Source: an uncultured Lachnospiraceae bacterium
GTDB taxonomy: Bacteria; Bacillota; Clostridia; Lachnospirales; Lachnospiraceae
DNA: 64,000 bases
Direction of reading: 5' to 3'
NCBI GenBank assembly: GCA_910578845.1
Contig: CAJTSL010000017.1
Coordinates: 12,090 to 76,089 of the forward strand
This document shows, one piece after another, positions 30,835 through 39,916 of the stretch; the first letter of the stretch is position 1, and every line of letters begins with the position of its first letter. The position numbers and the translations under genes are program-made. The notes below the pieces were generated by a model. That model was not told where the DNA came from. It was given only the letters and a program-made list of their open reading frames with translations, and did no database searches.

Positions 30835-33366
30835 ATGGATATATATTATACAGAGCCGATTGAGAAGTCTGAGAGAATACCGAAGCTGGTCGCGGACTTA
30901 TATGCGAAGATGCCGGAGATTGAGGCCGCACGTGCGGAATTGATTACGGAATCTTACCGGGAGACAGAAGGGGAGCCTATGATTATGCGCAGGGCGAAGG
31001 CCTTTGCCCATATATTGGAGAATATCCCGATTATCATACGTGACGGGGAGCTCATTGTCGGAAGCTCCACGATTGCGCCAAGAGGATGCCAGACATATCC
31101 GGAATTTTCCTATGAATGGCTGGAAGCAGAGTTTGATACGGTAGAGCATAGAGCGGCGGATCCTTTCTACATCTCCGAAGAGACCAAGAAAAGACTGAAA
31201 GAAGCGAACCGTTATTGGAAAGGGAAAACAACGAGCGAGCTTGCTTATTGCTATATGGCGCAGGAGACGCATCGTGCCATGGAACATAATTTCTTTACGC
31301 CAGGCAATTACTTCTACAATGGCGTGGGACATATTACGGTACAGTATGATAAAGTGCTAAGAATCGGCTTTCGCGGCATCATAGAAGAGGCGCAGGAAGA
31401 ACTTGCGGCATGTCACTTCGGAGACGCGGATTACGCGACGAAGAGCCGTTTCCTAGAAGCTGTCATCCTTTCGTGTGGCGCCGTTATAGATTATGGGAAA
31501 AGATATGCGGCTCTAGCGCAAAAAATGGCGCAGGAAGAAAGAGACGCTAAGCGGAAACAAGAACTTTTGACAATATCGGCAATCTGTGCGAAAGTACCGG
31601 AACATGGAGCGGAGAGCTTCCAGGAGGCATGCCAGTCATTCTGGTTCGTACAGCAGCTTTTGCAATTAGAATCCAGCGGGCATTCCATTTCGCCCGGCAG
31701 ATTTGACCAATATATGTACCCGTATTATGAGAAAGATTTACACAGCGGAAAGATTAGCAGGGAGTATGCGCAGGAATTGATTGACTGTATCTGGGTCAAG
31801 CTCAATGACCTGAATAAGTGCCGGGACGAAGTGAGCGCGGAAGGATTTGCAGGCTATTCCCTGTTCCAGAATCTCATAGTCGGCGGACAGACGATAGAGG
31901 GCAAAGACGCGACGAACGATCTGTCGTTTATGTGCATTACCGCATCTTCGCATGTTTTCCTCCCGCAGCCTTCGCTTTCCATCCGTGTCTGGAACCGTTC
32001 GCCCAAAGCGCTGCTTCTGCATGCGGCGGCTCTGACGAGGACGGGGATCGGCTTGCCGGCTTATTACAACGATGAGGTCATTATCCCTGCGCTTTTAAAC
32101 AGGGGGCTGACGCTGCATGACGCAAGGGACTATAACATCATTGGCTGTGTGGAACCGCAGAAAGCGGGGAAGACGGAAGGCTGGCATGACGCGGCGTTCT
32201 TTAATATGTGCCGTCCGTTGGAGATGGTCTTTACTAACGGCTATGACAATGGCGAGCAGGCGAGCATACAGACAGGGAATGTCGAAGACTTCCAGACATT
32301 CGAGGAATTTTATGATGCTTATAAGAAACAGATGGAATATAATATCTCCTTACTGGTCAATGCGGACAATGCGATAGATGTGGCGCATGCCACGTTATGC
32401 CCGCTTCCTTTTGAATCCTGTATGGCGGACGATTGCATGAAGAGAGGGAAAAGCTTACAGGAAGGCGGCGCCGTATATAATTTCACGGGGCCACAGGGAT
32501 TTGGCATTGCCAATGTCGCGGATTCTCTCTATACAGTGAAGAAGCTTGTATATGAGGAGAAGAAAGTGACGATTGGCGAGTTAAAGAAAGCGCTTGAGAT
32601 GAACTTCGGACAGGGATTTGATGCGATAACGGCTAAGGAGGTCACATTACAGGTCGCACGTGCGATGAAAGGACAGGGAAGGGAAGTGACGCCTGAGATC
32701 ATCGCTTCGACGGTGCAGAACATATTGACAATGGAGCTTCCTGCCGAAGAAAAAGCGCGTTATGAGAAGATTAAGGAAATGATTGACGAATTGCCGAAGT
32801 TCGGGAACGATATTGACGAAGTGGACAGTCTGGCAAGGGACGCTGCGTATACTTATACGAAACCGCTAGAGACATACCATAATCCCCGTGGCGGTATTTT
32901 CCAGGCAGGTCTCTATCCGGTGTCGGCAAACGTGCCGCTTGGCGCCCAGACAGGAGCGACTCCGGACGGCAGGCTGGCACATACGCCGGTTGCGGATGGC
33001 GTATCCCCTTCTTCGGGTAAAGATACTAACGGGCCGACGGCAGCTTGTAATTCCGTTGCACGCCTTGACCATGGCATTGCCAGCAATGGGACACTATTTA
33101 ATATGAAGATTCACCCGACTGCTATGGCAGGGGAAAAAGGATTAGAAAGCTTTGTCTCTCTAGTCCAGGGGTATTTCGACCAGAAAGGCATGCATATGCA
33201 GTTCAACGTTGTGGACCGGGCGACGCTTTTAGACGCGCAGAAGCACCCGGAGAAATACAGCGGCCTGGTCGTACGTGTCGCAGGATATTCGGCATTGTTC
33301 ACGACACTGTCCAAGTCATTGCAGGATGATATTATCCGTAGGACAGAGCAGGCGGTTAACCGATAG
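30835..33366 (+). CDS. Glycyl radical 1,2-propanediol dehydratase (B12-independent)
   Basis: This 843-aa enzyme dehydrates 1,2-propanediol to propanal. With the start at 30835, the active-site thiyl Cys is residue 438 (NIIGCVEPQ), Glu is 440 and the radical Gly is 817 (VRVAGYSA). As far as I recall, these are the numbers of the characterised Roseburia inulinivorans enzyme, and His166 (NGVGH) also fits. This supports both function and start. The GCVEP motif separates diol and glycerol dehydratases from pyruvate formate-lyase and choline lyase (GCVET-type differences). No obvious encapsulation helix is seen at the N-terminus. The activase is encoded 16 bases downstream. Glycerol is a possible minor substrate. 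Confidence 0.95.
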   Translation: MDIYYTEPIEKSERIPKLVADLYAKMPEIEAARAELITESYRETEGEPMIMRRAKAFAHILENIPIIIRDGELIVGSSTIAPRGCQTYPEFSYEWLEAEFDTVEHRAADPFYISEETKKRLKEANRYWKGKTTSELAYCYMAQETHRAMEHNFFTPGNYFYNGVGHITVQYDKVLRIGFRGIIEEAQEELAACHFGDADYATKSRFLEAVILSCGAVIDYGKRYAALAQKMAQEERDAKRKQELLTISAICAKVPEHGAESFQEACQSFWFVQQLLQLESSGHSISPGRFDQYMYPYYEKDLHSGKISREYAQELIDCIWVKLNDLNKCRDEVSAEGFAGYSLFQNLIVGGQTIEGKDATNDLSFMCITASSHVFLPQPSLSIRVWNRSPKALLLHAAALTRTGIGLPAYYNDEVIIPALLNRGLTLHDARDYNIIGCVEPQKAGKTEGWHDAAFFNMCRPLEMVFTNGYDNGEQASIQTGNVEDFQTFEEFYDAYKKQMEYNISLLVNADNAIDVAHATLCPLPFESCMADDCMKRGKSLQEGGAVYNFTGPQGFGIANVADSLYTVKKLVYEEKKVTIGELKKALEMNFGQGFDAITAKEVTLQVARAMKGQGREVTPEIIASTVQNILTMELPAEEKARYEKIKEMIDELPKFGNDIDEVDSLARDAAYTYTKPLETYHNPRGGIFQAGLYPVSANVPLGAQTGATPDGRLAHTPVADGVSPSSGKDTNGPTAACNSVARLDHGIASNGTLFNMKIHPTAMAGEKGLESFVSLVQGYFDQKGMHMQFNVVDRATLLDAQKHPEKYSGLVVRVAGYSALFTTLSKSLQDDIIRRTEQAVNR

Positions 33367-33382
33367 AAGAGCAGGGAAAGAC

Positions 33383-34189
33383 ATGGAGGGCAGCGTGAAC
33401 GATTATTTAAAAGTTTCGGGCAGGATTTTCGATATACAAAGATATTCCATTCATGATGGAATTGGCATTCGGACGATCGTCTTCTTAAAAGGCTGCGCAC
33501 TGCGTTGCAGATGGTGCTGTAATCCGGAGTCGCAGGAATATGCGGTACAGACGATGATGGTAAACGGGAAACCGAAGACCATTGGCAGGGATGTGACTGT
33601 GGCAGAAGTCATGGACGTCGTGGCTCGTGATATGCCTTATTACGGGCGCTCCGGCGGCGGGTTGACGTTGTCGGGAGGCGAGAGCCTTTTACAGCCGGAA
33701 TTAGCCGCAGCGCTCTTGCAAGCGGCGAAGTGCATCGGCATCAATACGGCGATAGAAAGCATGGGGTATGCGGAATTTGCTACGATTGAGAAGATCCTCC
33801 CGTATCTGGATACTTATTTGATGGATATCAAACATAGGGACAGCGCAAAGCATAAAGAGTTTACCGGTAAAGAGAACACGAAGATGTTAGAAAATGCGGT
33901 CAAGATCGCGGAAAGCAAGATGTGTGAGCTGATTATCCGGGTGCCGGTCATTCCAGGATTCAATGATTCGGAAAAAGAAATCGCGGATATCGCAGCGTTT
34001 GCAGATTCCCTTCCCGGCGTCAGCCAGATTCATCTGCTGCCCTATCATAAATATGGGGAAGGAAAATATGAGGGTCTTGGCAGGCCATATCTGATGAAAG
34101 ATGTGCCGATGCTGCCGGACGGGAAGATAGAGGCGCTAAAGGCAGCCGTAGAAGCAAACACCGCGCTGCAATGCCAGATCGGTGGCTGA
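33383..34189 (+). CDS. Glycyl radical enzyme activase (radical SAM)
   Basis: This 268-aa protein has the radical-SAM cluster motif GCALRCRWCCNPES (CX3CX2C) and LTLSGGESLLQPE for SAM binding. It installs the glycyl radical on the dehydratase encoded just upstream. After the cluster motif the sequence goes directly to VNGKPKTIGRDVTVAEV, so the ferredoxin-like insert with two extra Fe-S clusters found in many such activases is missing; the size is like PFL activase. I place the start at ATG 33383; a GTG at 33395 with GGAGGG upstream is an alternative. It is the last gene of the BMC operon. Confidence 0.93.
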   Translation: MEGSVNDYLKVSGRIFDIQRYSIHDGIGIRTIVFLKGCALRCRWCCNPESQEYAVQTMMVNGKPKTIGRDVTVAEVMDVVARDMPYYGRSGGGLTLSGGESLLQPELAAALLQAAKCIGINTAIESMGYAEFATIEKILPYLDTYLMDIKHRDSAKHKEFTGKENTKMLENAVKIAESKMCELIIRVPVIPGFNDSEKEIADIAAFADSLPGVSQIHLLPYHKYGEGKYEGLGRPYLMKDVPMLPDGKIEALKAAVEANTALQCQIGG

Positions 34190-34226
34190 TGTGGGACTGA
34201 TGTAAGGTTTCTAGGACACCAATACC

Positions 34227-34949
34227 CTACGTCCAGCCTCCGTCAAGCGTGATGACCTGTCCGGTCAGATAGGCGGGCGCATGTAGAAGGCTTATGACCA
34301 TCTGTGCGGCTTCTGAGGGCGCACAGATGTAATCGCAGGGAATTTCCTGCCGCAGTGATTCCTTTTCTTCTATAGATAAATGGCAGTTCATATCCGTGTC
34401 AATGACGCCACAGGCAATGGCGTTGACTTGGATGTTACTGGGCGCCAGTTCTTTCGCCAGTGCTTTTGTCAGGCTGTTCATGCCGCCTTTGGATGCGGAA
34501 TAGGCAACTTCCATGGAAGCGCCTACGTTTCCCCAGACAGAGGAGATATTGATGATCTTCCCGCTATGTTTGCGAAGCATGAGAGGGACAGCAAGCCTGC
34601 TGGCATAGAAAACAGAGTCTAAATTGGTGGACATAATATTTCTCCAGTCTTCCGGCGACATCTCGCTAAGAAGCCCCACGTAAGAGATCCCCGCGTTATT
34701 GACCAGCACATCTAAATCCGGTATGCGTTGAAAAAGCATGCCAACATCGTCAGCATTCCCCATGTCCCCGACAAAAGGGAGACAGGAAATCCCATATTTT
34801 TCAGACAGCTCATGTGCATAAGCGATAAGCGTATCCCCAGAATGGAGACAGGTAAGATAGAGATGATATCCTTCTATAGCCAGCGCTTCGGCGACCGCCT
34901 TTCCGATTCCCCGGGACGCGCCAGTGACCAGTGCGTATTTTGTCGTCAT
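34227..34949 (-). CDS. Short-chain dehydrogenase/reductase (FabG-like)
   Basis: This 240-aa SDR has NAD(P)-binding TGASRGIGKAVAEAL, NNAG (VLVNNAGISYVGLL), the catalytic Ser in INISSVWG and YSASKGG for Tyr/Lys, with VITLDGGW near the end. The substrate is unknown; FabG-type 3-oxoacyl reductases and sugar dehydrogenases share this frame. I prefer the start at 34949, which gives MTTKYALVTGASRG; the longer frame to 35048 runs through the divergent promoter of the thioredoxin reductase gene. It converges on the BMC operon end, with only about 37 bases between stops. Confidence 0.9.
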   Translation of the reverse strand: MTTKYALVTGASRGIGKAVAEALAIEGYHLYLTCLHSGDTLIAYAHELSEKYGISCLPFVGDMGNADDVGMLFQRIPDLDVLVNNAGISYVGLLSEMSPEDWRNIMSTNLDSVFYASRLAVPLMLRKHSGKIINISSVWGNVGASMEVAYSASKGGMNSLTKALAKELAPSNIQVNAIACGVIDTDMNCHLSIEEKESLRQEIPCDYICAPSEAAQMVISLLHAPAYLTGQVITLDGGWT

Positions 34950-34997
34950 ATTTTCGAGGGTTCCTTTCTTATATTCCTGAATTTCTGTCATGTTTTT

Positions 34998-35027
34998 TTG
35001 ACAAAGTGCTATACTAGAAATTATACT
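34998..35027 (+). promoter_or_regulatory. Promoter of the thioredoxin reductase gene
   Basis: TTGACA (34998-35003), 18-base spacer, TATACT (35022-35027); 60 bases before the start codon. Confidence 0.75.
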
Positions 35028-35086
35028 ATAAAAAAGGATGTTCGTCATCTGAAAGAAGCAATGGGATGAAAGAGAGGAGTATTCTG

Positions 35087-36028
35087 ATGTATGATTTGGT
35101 GATAATCGGTTCGGGCCCGGCAGGGCTTTCAGCAGCTATCTATGCAAAGCGCGCCGGCTTTGAAGTGCTTGTTTTGGAGAAAAATCCGATGAGCGGCGGG
35201 CAGGTGCTGAACACGGATGCCGTAGACAATTATTTGGGGCTGCCCGGGATGAATGGGTTTGAGATGGGAATGAAATTCAGGCAACATGCAGATGAAGCAG
35301 GCGTTGTCTTTGAGAGCGCACAAGTGAGCCGGATTGTGGATCATGGGACGCATAAGAGCGTTGCGGCTATGCTTGGCAAGGAAGAGAAGGAATACGACGC
35401 GCGTGCCGTCGTGATCGCAACGGGCGCTTCCCATGCGCTTTTGCAAGTGCCGGGCGAAGATGCGTTGACCGGACATGGCGTATCGTACTGCGCTACTTGC
35501 GACGGCGCTTTTTTCCGCGGAAAGAAAACAGCGGTCGTTGGCGGTGGAGATGTCGCAGTGGAAGATGCCATATTTCTGGCAAGGATCTGTGAAAAAGTTT
35601 ACCTTATTCATAGAAGGGACAGCCTGCGTGCGGCGAAAATATTACAAGATGCTTTGTTGCGTTGCCCGAATGTGGAAGTGCTATGGGATAGCGTCGTAGA
35701 AGAAATCTGTGGGACAGGGCAGGTAGAGTCGTTAAGAATACGCCGCCTAAAAGAAAATGCTTCGGAGACATTGCAGGTAGACGGCGTTTTCATTGCCGTT
35801 GGCTTGCATCCGAACACACAGGCTTTCCGAAATGTTACAAAATGTGACAAAAGCGGCTATATCATTGCCGGAGAAGACGGCGTAACCAGTGCTCCGGGCA
35901 TTTTTGTAGCGGGAGATGCCAGGACGAAGCAGCTTCGCCAGATTATTACTGCGGTGTCAGATGGTGCCAACGCAGTGACAAGTGTCGAGAAATATTTTAA
36001 TAATTTTAATAAATTTGATAATATTTAA
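35087..36028 (+). CDS. trxB: Thioredoxin reductase
   Basis: This 313-aa flavoprotein has FAD-binding GSGPAGLSAAIYAKRAGF, the redox pair CATC at residues 135-138 (YCATCDGAFF), NADPH-binding VVGGGDVAVEDA and the C-terminal GIFVAGDART. It reduces thioredoxin with NADPH (or flavodoxin/ferredoxin in some clostridia) in the cytoplasm. The start at 35087 has AGAGGAG upstream. It has its own promoter and diverges from the SDR gene. No thioredoxin gene is adjacent. Confidence 0.95.
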   Translation: MYDLVIIGSGPAGLSAAIYAKRAGFEVLVLEKNPMSGGQVLNTDAVDNYLGLPGMNGFEMGMKFRQHADEAGVVFESAQVSRIVDHGTHKSVAAMLGKEEKEYDARAVVIATGASHALLQVPGEDALTGHGVSYCATCDGAFFRGKKTAVVGGGDVAVEDAIFLARICEKVYLIHRRDSLRAAKILQDALLRCPNVEVLWDSVVEEICGTGQVESLRIRRLKENASETLQVDGVFIAVGLHPNTQAFRNVTKCDKSGYIIAGEDGVTSAPGIFVAGDARTKQLRQIITAVSDGANAVTSVEKYFNNFNKFDNI

Positions 36029-36113
36029 CATTTATTTTGGGAAAAAATTAACATTTTTAACAAGTTGCACAAGAAATAGTGTCCTTTTTTTGTATTTTGG
36101 GTAGATGATGTAG

Positions 36114-36142
36114 TTGACAAAGTTGTAAATCAGTGTTATATT
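36114..36142 (+). promoter_or_regulatory. Promoter of the NlpC/P60 hydrolase gene
   Basis: TTGACA (36114-36119), 17-base spacer, TATATT (36137-36142). A T/A-rich stretch with repeated TTAACA-like words precedes it (36028-36060), followed by a roughly 130-base leader to the ATG. Confidence 0.7.
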
Positions 36143-36271
36143 ATTTCAAAGATGTAACAATTTTGTAACAAAATGAAAAAGAAACGAATAAGACGATTAC
36201 GGAGCAACCGATTGCGAAGTAATATCCTACACAATAATATTTTACAGACTAAGAAAAGGGCATGGTATTGT

Positions 36272-37609
36272 ATGAAAAGAGAAAACGTAAGATTCGCAGC
36301 TTGTGCAATGGCAGCAGTAATTACTTTTTCCGGCATGAATTTATCAGTATATGCAGCGGAAACCGAGACAGTAAGTTCCGTCCTGCCTTCGGCGGGAATT
36401 GATTATTCCATATCGACTTCTACAAATTCCACATCTCTTTCTGATATAAAAGAAGACGTAGAGAGAGAGGCAAGCAGTGACCTGACAGCATCTACTGCGG
36501 AAATTGCGGTCAGAGGCAAGACAGAGATCCCGATCGGCGGAATGTTAGAGAGCAATACGCAGTCTACGGTATCGGATAAGAAGATTGAAAGGACAATCGT
36601 TATCAGCGAAGGATATACGAAGGATTTGCGGGAAGCATCCAATGCGGCAAGGTTAAAGGAAGAGGAAGAAGGATTCAAGAGCCTTGTCATTGCAAAGGTC
36701 AACGATTATGTGAATGTCAGGAGCATGCCGAGTGAAGACGGAGAAATCCTTGGCAAATTATATGATAAGTCAGTTGGTACGTTTATAGAAGAGACAGACG
36801 GATGGTATAAAATCAGTTCCGGTTCCGTAGAAGGTTATGTGAAAGCAGAATATTGCGTAACGGGCGATGATGCGGTAGAGCATGCCAGAGCGGTAGGGAC
36901 CAGGATCGCAACGGTAACGACGACGACTTTGTATGTCCGGGAGCAGCCAGGGACAGATGCACCGATCGTCGGCATGGTACCGATAGAAGACCAGTTGATC
37001 GTTACGGAAGAATTAGATGGTTGGTTAAAAGTGAATATTGAGGAAGGTGACGGTTATATATCTATGGATTATGTGACGTTATCTACCGAATTCGTAAAAG
37101 CGGAATCCAAAGCGGAAGAAGAAGCAAGGCTTGCCAAAGAACGTGCGGCAAGGGAAGCAGCTCAGGAAGCGGCAAGGAAGAAAGCGGCAGAGAGAGCGGC
37201 ATCGTCAGGAAGCCCATCTTCTGAAAGCGCAGGCACGAAGACTTATGCGCCGCCAAGTGATAATGCTTCCGGTCAGGCTGTTGTAGATTATGCATTGCAG
37301 TTTGTCGGTAATCCATACGTGTATGGTGGCACCAGCCTTACAAACGGAGCGGACTGTTCGGGATTTGTCATGAGCGTGTATAATAATTTCGGCGTTAGCT
37401 TACCGCATTCTTCGGCAGCGGACAGAAATGTAGGCGCTGCTGTAAACGGAATTGAGAACGCGCAGCCGGGTGATATTGTTTGTTATTCGGGCCATGTTGG
37501 AATTTATGCAGGAAACGGACAGATTGTGCATGCATCTACTTCTAAAACAGGTATTATCGTGTCCAATGCAACATATCGTTCCATTTTATCAATCAGAAGA
37601 ATCTTCTAG
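36272..37609 (+). CDS. Secreted NlpC/P60 peptidoglycan hydrolase with two SH3b domains
   Basis: This 445-aa protein has a signal peptide (residues 1-30, ending VYAAE), a Ser/Thr-rich spacer and two SH3b repeats: VNDYVNVRSMPSEDGEILGKL and TTTLYVREQPGTDAPIVGMV. An Ala/Lys/Glu-rich helix (KEEARLAKERAAREAAQEAA) leads to the C-terminal NlpC/P60 domain. Catalytic Cys362 is in GADCSGFVMSVY, the His in SGHVGIYAG, and a third polar residue follows in IVHASTS. It cleaves stem peptides, probably at D-Glu/diamino acid bonds. I prefer ATG 36272 since it opens a normal signal peptide; ATG 36173 adds a 33-residue Arg/Asn/Leu-rich leader. Confidence 0.93.
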   Translation: MKRENVRFAACAMAAVITFSGMNLSVYAAETETVSSVLPSAGIDYSISTSTNSTSLSDIKEDVEREASSDLTASTAEIAVRGKTEIPIGGMLESNTQSTVSDKKIERTIVISEGYTKDLREASNAARLKEEEEGFKSLVIAKVNDYVNVRSMPSEDGEILGKLYDKSVGTFIEETDGWYKISSGSVEGYVKAEYCVTGDDAVEHARAVGTRIATVTTTTLYVREQPGTDAPIVGMVPIEDQLIVTEELDGWLKVNIEEGDGYISMDYVTLSTEFVKAESKAEEEARLAKERAAREAAQEAARKKAAERAASSGSPSSESAGTKTYAPPSDNASGQAVVDYALQFVGNPYVYGGTSLTNGADCSGFVMSVYNNFGVSLPHSSAADRNVGAAVNGIENAQPGDIVCYSGHVGIYAGNGQIVHASTSKTGIIVSNATYRSILSIRRIF

Positions 37610-37661
37610 GAACGGCCTATAGAGAGAATAAGGCTCAATAGATGATGAGAATAGGGTTTAG

Positions 37662-37694
37662 AGGGACAGCCAAGCGAAATGGCTGTCCCTTTTT
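37662..37694 (+). terminator. Rho-independent terminator after the NlpC/P60 gene
   Basis: AGGGACAGCC pairs perfectly with GGCTGTCCCT across a short loop, followed by TTTT. Confidence 0.9.
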
Positions 37695-37830
37695 AGCATG
37701 TCGTATCCCGGAAAAGCCTGCTTCTAGGTGGAAATATTTTCTCCCACTTGACAAAATAGTGAAAAGTGATAAGGTTATACATGAAATAGAAAAAAATAGT
37801 GAAAAGTATTTAAAAAGGGAGAGATCAGGT

Positions 37831-38883
37831 ATGAAAAAGAAATTATTGGGATTATTCCTGGTAACAACATTATCATTCTCTGTCACTGCGTGTGGCAATG
37901 ACAGCAAGACAGCGACAGTTGACTTAGCTACCGAGACGGAAGCTGAGCAGCCAACCAAAGAAGATATAAAAGATTATGCCGCAGAGAAAAAGGAAGAGGC
38001 TGAGACAAAGGAGCAAGAGGATGAGGCAAAAGAGGCGGAAGCAGACGCAAAAGAAGCTGAAGCAGACGCAAAAGAAGCTGATGCAGAGGCTGAGCAAGTA
38101 GATGACCCGATAGTGGTAGCGCTAGAGAATATGAATGGCGTTACGAGCATGGAAGCGCAGATGGTCATGAACATGGATCTGGTAGTAGAGGCAAACGGTG
38201 AGAAGCAGTCTGTTGAAAGCGTGAGCACAATGGAGATGGCATGTTTCACTGACCCTATGAAGATCAAGATGGAAATGGTCATGAACGCATCCGGGGAAAC
38301 TATAAACATGAGTGTTTATGCAGACAGTGACGAAGATGGCAATTTCATTATGTACATGTATGACGGGGCAACATGGCAGTCTATGCCGGTAGATATGGGC
38401 GATCTTGAGGCATATGACGCACAGAGCAGCATGGTTTCTACAATTGGCGACACCTCTGATTATGTATTGGAAGGAACGGAGCAGATTGACGGTGCAAATG
38501 CGTATAAATATTCTAATGTCATGAAAGGAGACGACATGAAAGAGGCGCTCATGTCATCAGGCGCATTAGATTCTCTTTCTAGCATCGGGCTTACCAGCAG
38601 CGATGTATACGGCATGTTAGACGGCCTTGGCGAGATTGTCACTTATGTATGGGTTGATGAAGCGACTCTCTATCCGGTCAAATATGAGATGGATATGACA
38701 GATGTCATGGATGCTTTGATGGGAGCGGTCGTAGAAGCGATGGGAGAGCAGGCAGAAGGCATGAGCATGAGCATCCCCAAAATGGAGATGACAATGACAT
38801 GTTCTAATTTCAACAACGTAGCTGACTTTACGGTACCGGAAGAGGCAAAGACGGCAACGGCGGTGGCGCCGACGGCACAGTAG
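37831..38883 (+). CDS. Lipoprotein, DUF6612-like, with acidic repeat linker
   Basis: This 350-aa protein has lipobox SVTAC (Cys21). A charged linker follows in which AKEAEAD/KEAEADA is repeated three times (about residues 70-90), probably helical. The mature domain (VVALENMNGVTSMEAQMVMNMDL...KIKMEMVMNASG...WQSMPVDMG) looks like the beta-rich LolA/LppX-style fold of Firmicute lipoproteins with repeated amphipathic strands. The DUF6612 link is from memory and unsure. The start follows GGGAGAG. It is monocistronic, behind a clear terminator. A role in binding hydrophobic envelope compounds is inference. Confidence 0.75.
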   Translation: MKKKLLGLFLVTTLSFSVTACGNDSKTATVDLATETEAEQPTKEDIKDYAAEKKEEAETKEQEDEAKEAEADAKEAEADAKEADAEAEQVDDPIVVALENMNGVTSMEAQMVMNMDLVVEANGEKQSVESVSTMEMACFTDPMKIKMEMVMNASGETINMSVYADSDEDGNFIMYMYDGATWQSMPVDMGDLEAYDAQSSMVSTIGDTSDYVLEGTEQIDGANAYKYSNVMKGDDMKEALMSSGALDSLSSIGLTSSDVYGMLDGLGEIVTYVWVDEATLYPVKYEMDMTDVMDALMGAVVEAMGEQAEGMSMSIPKMEMTMTCSNFNNVADFTVPEEAKTATAVAPTAQ

Positions 38884-38945
38884 CTTTGTGCAATATAGAC
38901 AAATAATCAAGAAAAAGATAGTGCATATCATTCATTGGATAAGCC

Positions 38946-39028
38946 GTATACACCCAGTTATCCACATCAGAAAGCTTGTCAATCGTGGAAAGAATGACTT
39001 ATACACTGAGTTATACACATTTTCCACA
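38946..39028 (+). promoter_or_regulatory. Cluster of DnaA-box-like 9-mers
   Basis: TTATCCACA (38958-38966, perfect consensus), TTATACACT (38999-39007), TTATACACA (39011-39019, matches TTATNCACA) and TTTTCCACA (39020-39028), all in the same orientation, plus GTATACACC at 38946. A block TATACAC-N5-TTAT-MCACAT occurs twice, suggesting duplication. Confidence 0.7.
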
Positions 39029-39117
39029 GGAAAAGAGGATGTAGAAAGAAAAGATCTTATGGTAACGAAAGGAACATCTGTTTTGTGAAGTTCGTCTAAA
39101 AGAAGCTGGGGTTTGTC

Positions 39118-39147
39118 TTGCAACAACTGTATAGGTTATGGTATAAT
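39118..39147 (+). promoter_or_regulatory. Probable hpf promoter
   Basis: TTGCAA (39118-39123), 18-base spacer, TATAAT (39142-39147). The transcript would begin at the palindrome GACGCAGGCT-4-AGCCTGCGTC (39149-39172). Confidence 0.6.
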
Positions 39148-39186
39148 AGACGCAGGCTTAACAGCCTGCGTCTTAAGAATTGTTCG

Positions 39187-39334
39187 ACAATTCTTGCCGA
39201 AGCCAAATACCCCGAAGCAAGCTGACGGGGCATCAAATTGGTAGCGTGGCAGAGCTGTAGAGTATCCGGCTCTCGCGGCTGTCGCCAAACATCCGTGCCA
39301 GCGCGGTACTTGGCTCGATGCTTGCGGGAATAAA
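39187..39334 (-). repeat. Repeat family 3, copy 3 (inverted, diverged)
   Basis: On the minus strand it reads TTTATTCCCGCAAGCATCGA, then GAGCCAAGT, GATGTTTGGCGAC, GCCGCGAG and ATTTGATGCCCCGT, the same order of words as copies 1 and 2 with small insertions. It forms part of the hpf leader. Confidence 0.75.
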
Positions 39335-39366
39335 CGACCCAAAATCCAATGAAAGGGATGAGTGCT

Positions 39367-39894
39367 ATGAAATTTATTATTGTTGGGAAGAACATTGACG
39401 TTACTGAAGGATTAAGGACAGCAGTACAGGATAAAATCGGTAAGCTGGAGAAGTATTTTACTGAGGAAACGGAAGTACATGTTACATTAAGCGTTGAGAA
39501 GGACAGACAGAAGATAGAAGTGACTATCCCAATGAAAGGGAATATCATTCGTTCCGAACAGGTCAGCAGCGATATGTATGTTTCCATTGATTTAGTAGAG
39601 GAAATCATTGAAAGACAGTTGAAGAAGTATAAGACGAAGATTACGGACAGACAGCAATCTGCGGGTTATTTTAAACAGGAATATCTCGAGAAGGATTTTA
39701 TGGACGAAGAAGAAGTGCAGATCATCCGGACTAAGAAATTCGATATTAAGCCGATGTACCCGGAAGATGCATGTGTGCAGATGGAACTGCTTGGACATAG
39801 CTTTTTTGTATTTAACAATGCCGAGACGAATCAGGTCAATGTTGTATATAAGAGAAAAGGGAACACATACGGTTTGATTGAACCGGAAGAGTAA
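39367..39894 (+). CDS. hpf: Ribosome hibernation-promoting factor, long form
   Basis: This 175-aa protein has an N-terminal ribosome-binding domain (MKFIIVGKNIDVTEGLRTAV, HVTLSVEKDRQKIEVTI, LVEEIIERQLKKYKTKI). The C-terminal dimerisation domain (IIRTKKFDIKPMYPEDACVQMELLGHSFFVF) is typical of long HPF, which pairs 70S ribosomes into inactive 100S dimers in stationary phase. I choose ATG 39367; a frame from 39349 adds six residues that overlap the GAAAGGGA site. The long structured leader, with two perfect hairpins and a repeat copy, may contribute to control. Confidence 0.95.
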   Translation: MKFIIVGKNIDVTEGLRTAVQDKIGKLEKYFTEETEVHVTLSVEKDRQKIEVTIPMKGNIIRSEQVSSDMYVSIDLVEEIIERQLKKYKTKITDRQQSAGYFKQEYLEKDFMDEEEVQIIRTKKFDIKPMYPEDACVQMELLGHSFFVFNNAETNQVNVVYKRKGNTYGLIEPEE

Positions 39895-39916
39895 TGTAGA
39901 ATCAGTTGGTTATTTT

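Larger units (their letters stand above)
38884..39366. other. Gene-free region with DnaA boxes, hairpins and an inverted repeat copy
   Basis: These 483 bases between the lipoprotein and hpf hold a cluster of DnaA-type boxes (38946-39028), a promoter (39118-39147), two perfect stem-loops (39149-39172 and 39175-39195) and an inverted, diverged copy of repeat family 3 (39187-39334). Confidence 0.75.

Noticed and set aside
38946..39028. Origin of replication
   Set aside because: The DnaA boxes are real-looking, but no dnaA, dnaN, rpmH or gidA gene and no clear AT-rich unwinding region is next to them.
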